DNA from: an uncultured bacterium
Lineage (GTDB): Bacteria > Pseudomonadota > Gammaproteobacteria > Burkholderiales > Burkholderiaceae_F
NCBI GenBank assembly: GCA_905215795.1
Contig: CAJMRV010000094.1
Location: 1-6,735, forward strand
Length of the DNA: 6,735 bases
Direction of reading: 5' to 3'
Shown here: piece after piece, positions 1 through 6,735 of the stretch
Layout: the number at the start of each line of letters is the position of its first letter
How positions within the stretch are numbered: position 1 is the first letter of the stretch
Made by a program: the position numbers and the translations under genes
The notes under the pieces: model-generated
Databases searched by the model: none
The model's input: only the letters and a program-made list of their open reading frames with translations
What the model was told of the DNA's origin: nothing

Positions 1-71
1 ACTTCCTCGAGCCCGAGGCGGAGGAAGTCGACTGGGCGGCCTACGAGGCCCTGGAGCGTTCCGGGCGCTAA
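1..71 (+). CDS. 3' end of an unidentified protein-coding gene (5' end outside window)
   Basis: The frame beginning at base 3 is open from the left edge and ends at TAA (69-71). It gives 22 residues, FLEPEAEEVDWAAYEALERSGR, which are acidic and look like the C-terminal helix of a soluble protein. The codons end mostly in G or C, like the sigma genes downstream, which supports real coding. The fragment is too short to name a family. In many proteobacteria dnaG (DNA primase) precedes rpoD, so dnaG is a guess from context only; nothing in these residues confirms it. A separate promoter lies downstream, so rpoD1 need not be co-transcribed with this gene. Confidence 0.6.
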   Translation, partial: FLEPEAEEVDWAAYEALERSGR

Positions 72-90
72 TACGACAGATCGCCCGTTT
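62..90 (+). terminator. Possible weak terminator overlapping the stop codon of the upstream gene
   Basis: CGGGCG (62-67) pairs perfectly with CGCCCG (82-87). The loop is 14 nt and contains the TAA stop, and TTT (88-90) follows. Six GC pairs with a short T run form a plausible but weak intrinsic terminator. The large loop and short tail keep confidence low. Confidence 0.3.
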
Positions 91-98
91 GAACAACG

Positions 99-189
99 TA
101 AAAGCCCCGTGCACAAGTAAATAATTGAAACAGTTGTAACAATTTAATTCTTTCTAAAAGCCCGGGAATTCCTTTTCGATCAAGGGGCT
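99..189. other. AT-rich island flanked by a 9-bp direct repeat
   Basis: Bases 116-158 are strikingly A/T-rich in an otherwise GC-rich window. TAAAAGCCC occurs at 99-107 and again at 155-163, 56 bp apart. Either copy could pair through AGCCC with the GGGCT at 185-189. Read on the minus strand, both copies become GGGCTTTTA, which resembles the tail of an intrinsic terminator, but I see no minus-strand gene that would need one. TTGAAA (125-130) has no good -10 partner. No function is assigned. Confidence 0.3.
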
Positions 190-267
190 CGCATGCGCAA
201 CGCATAGTCCCGTATGAGAAAGGGCGGGTTTGATAAGCGTGTTTTTCAAAAAAGCGCCTCCTCCCTC

Positions 268-296
268 TTGACAAGTGCCGCCCTTGTTGTTCTAAG
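268..296 (+). promoter_or_regulatory. Sigma-70 promoter for rpoD1
   Basis: TTGACA (268-273) matches the -35 consensus at all six positions. A 17-bp spacer (274-290) separates it from TCTAAG (291-296), which matches TATAAT at four of six. An A6 run at 248-253 falls where a distal UP-element half-site would lie. The predicted transcription start is near 302-305, leaving a leader of about 362 nt before the ATG at 667. This is the best promoter-like sequence I found in the window, and it suggests rpoD1 is autoregulated by the housekeeping holoenzyme. Confidence 0.65.
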
Positions 297-355
297 GGTT
301 TATCAGAACGGCGCCGTCGATTTCGGCGCGGATGTGGCAAAATTGATTGTCTAGG

Positions 356-409
356 GCTCCGCCGGGACTTTTAAGTCCATGGAAAATCAGACCTTTTTCA
401 AGGCGGAGC
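356..409 (+). ncRNA. Predicted compact three-way-junction RNA in the rpoD1 leader
   Basis: GCTCCGCC (356-363) pairs with GGCGGAGC (402-409) in a perfect 8-bp closing stem. Inside are two arms. Arm 1 is GGACT (365-369) with AGTCC (374-378) around a TTTA loop. Arm 2 is GGAAAA (381-386) with TTTTTC (394-399), one G-U pair, around the 7-nt loop TCAGACC. Only 1, 2 and 2 nt are unpaired at the junction. The layout resembles small junction riboswitch aptamers, but I recognise no known class, and it lacks the hammerhead core. It would lie about 55-105 nt into the transcript. Confidence 0.4.
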
Positions 410-655
410 GGCCCCGTGGTATCCATGGCGCGGGGCTGTCAACCGGACCATTCAAGGACTAGTCACGCCTGTGGCCGACACAGGACGGTGGTGGACACAA
501 CACGCCGTCCGACCCGCTTGCCGGGGGAGAGAACCACACGATAGATCCGCTGTATTGATTCACGGACGGCGATTGCAAACGAGGCTCTCCGACGACCCGG
601 AGCGCTCGGGCGGTGACAGGACGCACCGGTCCCCTCCACCGGGGGAGCGGCGCGC

Positions 656-661
656 GAGAGG
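656..661 (+). promoter_or_regulatory. Shine-Dalgarno sequence deciding the rpoD1 start
   Basis: GAGAGG lies 5 nt before the ATG at 667. The frame is also open back to a GTG at 613, which has GGAG (599-602) 10 nt upstream. The 18 extra residues that start would add are not lysine/alanine-rich like the rest of the tail, so ATG 667 is preferred. Confidence 0.55.
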
Positions 662-666
662 TGCGT

Positions 667-3960
<3,294 letters not shown>

Positions 3961-3967
3961 TGAACCG

Positions 3968-3989
3968 GGGGCGTCCCGCAGGACGCCCC
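3968..3989 (+). terminator. Strong hairpin just after rpoD1, without a T tract
   Basis: GGGGCGTCC (3968-3976) pairs perfectly over 9 bp with GGACGCCCC (3981-3989) around the loop CGCA. ACC (3964-3966) and GGT (3991-3993) extend the stem beyond one G-G mismatch. It starts 7 nt after the first stop codon. No T run follows, so it may be a U-less terminator, a pause site or a 3'-end-protecting stem rather than a classical intrinsic terminator. Confidence 0.55.
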
Positions 3990-4050
3990 GGGTCCGTCCC
4001 TCCCGACACGGCCCTCCGCGCCCTACATGGGTCCGGGGGGCCTTTGCTTC

Positions 4051-4092
4051 CCCGATGGGGGGCTCATCGGGTCCGCGGCACCGCGACCCGGT
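4051..4092 (+). other. Mutually exclusive hairpin pair downstream of rpoD1
   Basis: CATCGGG (4065-4071) can pair perfectly with the upstream CCCGATG (4051-4057, loop GGGGGCT). Its last bases plus T4072 can instead pair with ACCCGGT (4086-4092). That second stem continues past a bulged C into CGCG (4074-4077) with CGCG (4082-4085). The two folds exclude each other. No T tract follows either, so the function is unknown. Confidence 0.35.
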
Positions 4093-4197
4093 CGCTTCCT
4101 TTGTGCCCCGAACGCCTACACGCACGCGGCGTTCACGGGATTTTGCAATTTCCCGTCATCCCGACCATCTTTTCAATGGAAGCCCTGATGGGGCTGT

Positions 4198-4226
4198 GTT
4201 AAACTGAACGCCTTTTTCAGTTTGAC
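4198..4226 (+). other. Perfect 11-bp hairpin or operator-like inverted repeat
   Basis: GTTAAACTGAA (4198-4208) pairs over 11 bp, one of them T-G, with TTCAGTTTGAC (4216-4226) around the loop CGCCTTT. Unlike the GC-driven hairpins nearby, this stem is AT-rich and so less likely to arise from composition alone. It could be an RNA stem or a dyad bound by a regulator. No T tract follows on either strand. Confidence 0.45.
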
Positions 4227-4227
4227 G

Positions 4228-4259
4228 GCATCCTTCGCCAACCGTGAATGCAAGGATGC
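4228..4259 (+). other. Perfect 8-bp inverted repeat adjacent to the 4198-4226 hairpin
   Basis: GCATCCTT (4228-4235) and AAGGATGC (4252-4259) are exact complements across a 16-nt loop. The stem begins 1 nt after the previous hairpin ends, so the two would stack in an RNA. This may be the 5' domain of a small RNA or leader. I recognise no family. Confidence 0.4.
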
Positions 4260-4314
4260 ACGGAAACGCCCGTCGGATCCCGACCAAGCCCCGCGCGCCG
4301 CCGCGCAGGGAGCA

Positions 4315-4377
4315 CCTCCTGATTCCTCCACCGCGTGTGTTTCGGACCCCCTGATCCGGGTCCGTGTGGAGGGGAGG
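4315..4377 (+). other. Nested three-tier hairpin of 63 nt
   Basis: CCTCC (4315-4319) pairs with GGAGG (4373-4377), CCTCCAC (4325-4331) with GTGGAGG (4366-4372), and CGGACCC (4343-4349) with GGGTCCG (4358-4364). All three are exact. The bulges lie almost wholly on the 5' side (5 and 11 nt against 0 and 1 nt). The result is one long rod with asymmetric bulges, the kind of shape seen in 6S-like and regulatory RNAs. I do not see the large central bubble or flanking gene that would support 6S RNA. Confidence 0.4.
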
Positions 4378-4459
4378 CGCCGGGACCGCGCCCGGACGAC
4401 CCGTCCGTTCCCGTTCGAAGAATTCCACACGCCGCGCCGGCACCGACATTGAGCATCGG

Positions 4460-4489
4460 AGGCGGTTTCAAAGCACCGCCTTTCAGGCG
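4460..4489 (+). other. Hairpin with an alternative downstream partner
   Basis: AGGCGGT (4460-4466) pairs perfectly with ACCGCCT (4475-4481), followed by TT. The CGCCT part (4477-4481) can instead pair with AGGCG (4485-4489) around the loop TTC. This could be a weak terminator with a competing fold. The short T run keeps confidence low. Confidence 0.3.
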
Positions 4490-4507
4490 TCGGAGCGCGT
4501 GAAGCGT

Positions 4508-4527
4508 CCCCGGCATGAAGGGGTTTT
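4508..4527 (+). terminator. Short candidate intrinsic terminator
   Basis: CCCC (4508-4511) pairs with GGGG (4520-4523) around an 8-nt loop, followed directly by TTTT (4524-4527). A four-pair stem is minimal, so this is a weak call. It matters only because a stronger terminator follows about 100 nt downstream. Confidence 0.25.
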
Positions 4528-4619
4528 GGCCGAACGGAGGGTACGAGGGCGGGGCGCGTTGCGCATCTCCGAATTGAAGAAAACAAGACAGCGGTTGGCA
4601 GTTTGTAGTGTTCGGCTCA

Positions 4620-4650
4620 CTCCGGAGCCCTCCTCCGGGGCGGGCTTTTT
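4620..4650 (+). terminator. Intrinsic terminator / possible attenuator ahead of rpoD2
   Basis: GAGCCC (4625-4630) pairs with GGGCTT (4642-4647), including a terminal G-U. After one T-C mismatch the stem continues CC (4632-4633) with GG (4639-4640) around TCCGG, and a T5 run (4646-4650) follows: the classical intrinsic form. The same 5' arm also fits a competing 8-bp stem, CTCCGGAG (4620-4627; C4620 is the last base before the line break) with CTCCGGGG (4633-4640), one G-U, which would free the T-tract arm. A third option is GGCTC (4614-4618) with GAGCC (4625-4629). The hairpin sits 65 nt before the rpoD2 ATG with no promoter visible between, so it either ends an upstream RNA or attenuates rpoD2. 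Confidence 0.6.
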
Positions 4651-4715
4651 CGTTCTCCGGCGACGGAGGCGGAAGGCCCGCGTGAGCAGCAATTAACCCC
4701 ACTAGTGAAGAACAA

Positions 4716-6680
4716 ATGAAACGTAAACAAGAAGCTTTTGACGCTGACGATCAGGACGACCTGGACTTCGAGAATGAAGACGAGGCCCAGGAACTGAGCA
4801 GCTGGGAGAACGCCGGCGACGAGGACGAAGCACCCCGCCGCGGCCGCTCCTCGGAGAGCGCTTCGAGCTCCTCGAATGGTTACGCCGCCCTCGTGCGCCT
4901 GGGCCGCTCCCGCGGCTGGGTGACGATCGAGGAGATCAACGACCACCTGCCTGAATCGGCCCTGCGCACCTCGGAGAACGTCCAGGAAGTCACCGACGCC
5001 CTCCTGCGCCTCTCGATCAAGGTCTTCGAGACGCGTCCCGACGAGGACGACCTCCTTCTGGCCGGCAACGCCGCCGAAGTCGACGAAATCGACGAGGACG
5101 ACGCCGAAGCCATGCTCACCCCCGAGGAGAGCGCCGGCCTTTCCAAGGACCCGCTCCGCGCCTACCTGCGCGGCGTGGGCTCGCACAAGCTTCTCACCCG
5201 CGCCGGTGAAATCGAGGTCGCCAAGTCGATCGAGATGTTCACGGGCCGCCTCGTGAACACGCTCGTGCAGCATCCGCTCGTCGTCGAGGCCCTCATCGAA
5301 CAGGCCCGTACGCTCAAGGATCCGGACGTGGCCGTGGACACGCTCGTCGACGGCTTCACCGACAACCTCGAGGAATACACCGACGACGGCGAGGGTTCCG
5401 ACGACATCCCGACCGACATCGGCGCCGCCGCCATGACGGCCGAGCAGCTCGAACAGATGAGGAAGCGCGTCCTCGAGATCTTCGCCGAGTGCGAGGAGCT
5501 CCTCGCCGTGATGAAGAAGAACTACGGTGAAAAGGGCGACAAGGCCGCCTTCGACGAGGCCCGCGAACGCATCTGCACGCTCCTCAACCCGATCCGCTTC
5601 TCCGTGAAGGTCGTCGCCAACCTGACGACGGTCGTCCAGGACCAGACCAAGCTCATCCGCTCGAGCCTGGCCCATCTGCGCTCGATCCTCACCGGCCAGT
5701 GCGGCATGGACACGAAGAAGGCGCTCGAGATCATCAACGGCAACCCGACGGAAAAGGGCATCTTCGAGAAGATGGCCAAGGGCCGCGGCGCGCAGGTCGA
5801 GGCGTTCAAGCGCAACCTGGGCGTCCTCCTCGAGGAGCAGAACATCCTCAACGGCCTGGCTGAAAAGGCCACCATGGGCATCAGCGAGCAGCGCGAGGTC
5901 GCCCGCCAGATGAAGATCGCCGAGGCCAACCTCATGCAGGCCAAGTCCCGCATGATCGAGGCCAACCTGCGTCTCGTCATCTCGATCGCCAAGGGCTACG
6001 TCAACCGCGGCCTGGCGATGACCGACCTCATCCAGGAGGGGAACCTCGGCCTCATGAAGGCGGTCGACAAGTTCGAGTACCGCCGCGGCTACAAGTTCTC
6101 CACCTACGCCACCTGGTGGGTCCGCCAGTCCGTGACCCGCGCGGTCGCCGACTTCGGCAACACGATCCGCATCCCGGTGCACATGACCGAGTCCTACAAC
6201 AAGCTGCGCCGCCACAAGCAGGCCTACCTGCAGGAACACGGCCGCCAGCCCACCGAACAGGAGCTGAGCGACCTCTCCGGGCTTCCGCTCGCCAAGGTCC
6301 AGCTGCTCGTCCAGTCCATGCGCGGCGTCGAATCGATCGACGCCCCGATCGGCGACGACGAGGACGCCACGAAGCTCGACTTCGTGCGCGGCGACGAACG
6401 CGACGATCCGAGCCGCGTCTACGAGGACCGCTCGATGGTCGAGAGCATCAACCAGACGCTCGAACTGCTCGCCCCGCGCGAAGCCCAGGTCCTGCGCCTG
6501 CGCTACGGCATCGGCACCAACAAGGACCACACCCTCGAGGAGGTCGGCCACGCCCTGGGTCTCACCCGTGAGCGCGTCCGCCAGATCGAGGCCGCCGCGG
6601 TCCGCAAGCTGCGCAACAAGGACATCGCCCTCATGCTGCGCGACTACTCGGGTCGTCCCGAGATGCTCGACCCGCAGTAA
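4716..6680 (+). CDS. rpoD: Second RpoD-type sigma factor (RpoD2), divergent paralog of RpoD1
   Basis: This 654-residue sigma-70 protein is close to the E. coli RpoD length of 613. Residues 1-55 are acidic and then Ser-rich, with no Lys/Ala tail. Region 1.1 starts near 56, region 1.2 spans about 143-173 (DPLRAYLRGVG), a large non-conserved region follows, and region 2 starts at 413. From region 2.4 on, numbering is E. coli plus 34. Kept: W467, W468, Q471, T474 (-10 element), H489 and E492 (extended -10), R618, E619 and R622 (-35). Changed: the sigma finger is DDEDATKLDF (547-556) where E. coli and RpoD1 have DDEDSHLGDF; E. coli Q446, A447 and R448 become F480, G481 and N482; activator-contact K593 becomes A627; and the C-terminus is a different tail ending MLDPQ. 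AGTGAAG (4704-4710) is a modest ribosome-binding site 5 nt before the ATG. Having region 1.1 places it with group 1 by architecture, although a second copy would usually be a group 2 factor. Its own promoter specificity is inferred, not shown. Confidence 0.95.
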   Translation: MKRKQEAFDADDQDDLDFENEDEAQELSSWENAGDEDEAPRRGRSSESASSSSNGYAALVRLGRSRGWVTIEEINDHLPESALRTSENVQEVTDALLRLSIKVFETRPDEDDLLLAGNAAEVDEIDEDDAEAMLTPEESAGLSKDPLRAYLRGVGSHKLLTRAGEIEVAKSIEMFTGRLVNTLVQHPLVVEALIEQARTLKDPDVAVDTLVDGFTDNLEEYTDDGEGSDDIPTDIGAAAMTAEQLEQMRKRVLEIFAECEELLAVMKKNYGEKGDKAAFDEARERICTLLNPIRFSVKVVANLTTVVQDQTKLIRSSLAHLRSILTGQCGMDTKKALEIINGNPTEKGIFEKMAKGRGAQVEAFKRNLGVLLEEQNILNGLAEKATMGISEQREVARQMKIAEANLMQAKSRMIEANLRLVISIAKGYVNRGLAMTDLIQEGNLGLMKAVDKFEYRRGYKFSTYATWWVRQSVTRAVADFGNTIRIPVHMTESYNKLRRHKQAYLQEHGRQPTEQELSDLSGLPLAKVQLLVQSMRGVESIDAPIGDDEDATKLDFVRGDERDDPSRVYEDRSMVESINQTLELLAPREAQVLRLRYGIGTNKDHTLEEVGHALGLTRERVRQIEAAAVRKLRNKDIALMLRDYSGRPEMLDPQ

Positions 6681-6691
6681 GCGGGCCGGCC

Positions 6692-6720
6692 GGGGGAGCC
6701 TCCCGCAACGGGACTCCCTC
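6692..6720 (+). terminator. Strong hairpin just after rpoD2, without a T tract
   Basis: GGGGGAG (6692-6698) pairs with CTCCCTC (6714-6720) and TCCCG (6701-6705) with CGGGA (6709-6713), with a two-base CC bulge and a small CAA loop. It starts 11 nt after the TAA stop. Like the hairpin after rpoD1 it has no T run, and it contains the same TCCCGCA string at its tip, so both genes seem to use the same kind of 3' end. Bases 6721-6735 show nothing recognisable. Confidence 0.5.
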
Positions 6721-6735
6721 GACACGGAAAGGGCG

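Larger units (their letters stand above)
303..666 (+). other. Long hairpin-rich 5' leader of rpoD1
   Basis: This stretch of about 360 nt has no credible ORF and contains a series of perfect inverted repeats. They are GCGCCG (311-316) with CGGCGC (324-329); a three-way junction at 356-409 (listed separately); GCCCC (411-415) with GGGGC (432-436); CCTGTG (468-473) with CACAGG (479-484), loop GCCGA; GGACGG (483-488) with CCGTCC (505-510); CCCG (513-516) with CGGG (522-525); and TCCCC (630-634) with GGGGA (642-646), ending 9 nt before the putative Shine-Dalgarno sequence. Single hairpins arise easily in GC-rich DNA, but their number here and the lack of coding suggest a structured leader. What it senses, if anything, cannot be seen. 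Confidence 0.45.
3990..4715 (+). other. Long non-coding, hairpin-dense spacer between the two sigma genes
   Basis: This stretch of about 725 nt has no ORF with coding character: the short open frames encode Arg/Pro-rich protein and lack ribosome-binding sites. It contains many perfect inverted repeats. The stronger ones are listed separately; the rest are ACGGGA (4135-4140) with TCCCGT (4151-4156), AGCCC (4181-4185) with GGGCT (4191-4195), GTCGG (4272-4276) with CCGAC (4280-4284), and CCCGCGCG (4290-4297) with CGCGCAGGG (4302-4310), one bulged A. I found no convincing promoter for rpoD2. The nearest is TTGCAA (4143-4148), 17 bp, CATCTT (4166-4171), which is weak. No tRNA is visible. The spacer could be a long leader, carry one or more small RNAs, or both. 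Confidence 0.5.

Noticed and set aside
347..544. Possible leader peptide of 65 codons in the rpoD1 leader
   Set aside because: It starts at TTG without a good ribosome-binding site, the composition is Arg/Pro-rich, and it overlaps the predicted three-way junction.
613..666. Upstream GTG start for RpoD1, adding 18 residues
   Set aside because: The added residues do not match the Lys/Ala character of the tail. The ATG at 667 has a closer GAGAGG. It is not fully excluded, since GGAG lies 10 nt before the GTG.
4408..4425. GTTCGAA-like string suggesting a tRNA T-loop
   Set aside because: No acceptor stem, anticodon stem or CCA-like end could be placed around it.
4260..4450. Possible 6S RNA between the sigma genes
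   Set aside because: The rod at 4315-4377 lacks a clear large central bubble and a closing stem of the expected size, so the family cannot be claimed.
4364..4696. Small + strand open frame of about 110 codons before rpoD2
   Set aside because: It begins at a GTG inside the nested hairpin, is Arg-rich with no domain, runs through the terminator-like hairpin, and lacks coding-type third-position bias.
4617..6725. Minus-strand open frame of about 702 codons opposite rpoD2
   Set aside because: It is again a composition shadow of a clearly real + strand gene, it runs through the terminator region, and its product has no family-like motif.

Overview
This window holds two complete genes for housekeeping-type RNA polymerase sigma factors (sigma-70/RpoD family). 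They lie head to tail on the + strand. The tail end of a third, unrecognised gene sits at the left edge. Base composition is high in G+C, with strong G/C preference at third codon positions. The first sigma factor carries a very long lysine/alanine-rich N-terminal tail. From memory, long Lys/Ala-rich N-terminal extensions on RpoD are a habit of Burkholderiales (for example Bordetella and relatives). The window is therefore most likely betaproteobacterial, possibly a Sutterellaceae-like gut lineage. That placement is inference; no marker here proves it.

Layout. Bases 1-71 are the 3' end of a + strand gene. Bases 72-666 are non-coding: a possible weak terminator, an AT-rich island, one good sigma-70 promoter (TTGACA, 17 bp spacer, TCTAAG, at 268-296) and then a leader of about 360 nt full of hairpins, including a compact three-way junction at 356-409. 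Bases 667-3960 encode RpoD1 (1097 aa): an H1-like Lys/Ala tail of about 400 residues, an acidic block, and then a standard group 1 sigma core that aligns to E. coli RpoD regions 1.1 to 4.2. Bases 3961-4715 are 755 nt of non-coding sequence with many perfect inverted repeats. It ends in an intrinsic-terminator-like hairpin with a T5 tail (4625-4650), which stands only 65 nt before the next start codon and overlaps a competing hairpin. Bases 4716-6680 encode RpoD2 (654 aa), also with regions 1.1, 1.2, a large non-conserved region, 2, 3 and 4. RpoD2 differs at the sigma finger tip, the 2.4/3.0 boundary, an activator-contact position in 4.2 and the C-terminal tail. Bases 6681-6735 hold a strong hairpin without a T tract.

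How the parts may work together (inference). RpoD1 keeps nearly every E. coli core residue I compared and is the likely primary sigma factor. RpoD2 keeps the core-binding and -10-recognition residues but is altered where initiation, upstream contacts and activators are sensed, so it could direct a modified or growth-state-dependent holoenzyme. The hairpin-rich sequence before each gene, and the terminator placed before rpoD2, suggest that the ratio of the two proteins is controlled at RNA level. The two points most worth following up are the tandem pair of full-length, region-1.1-bearing sigma factors and the possible attenuator between them.
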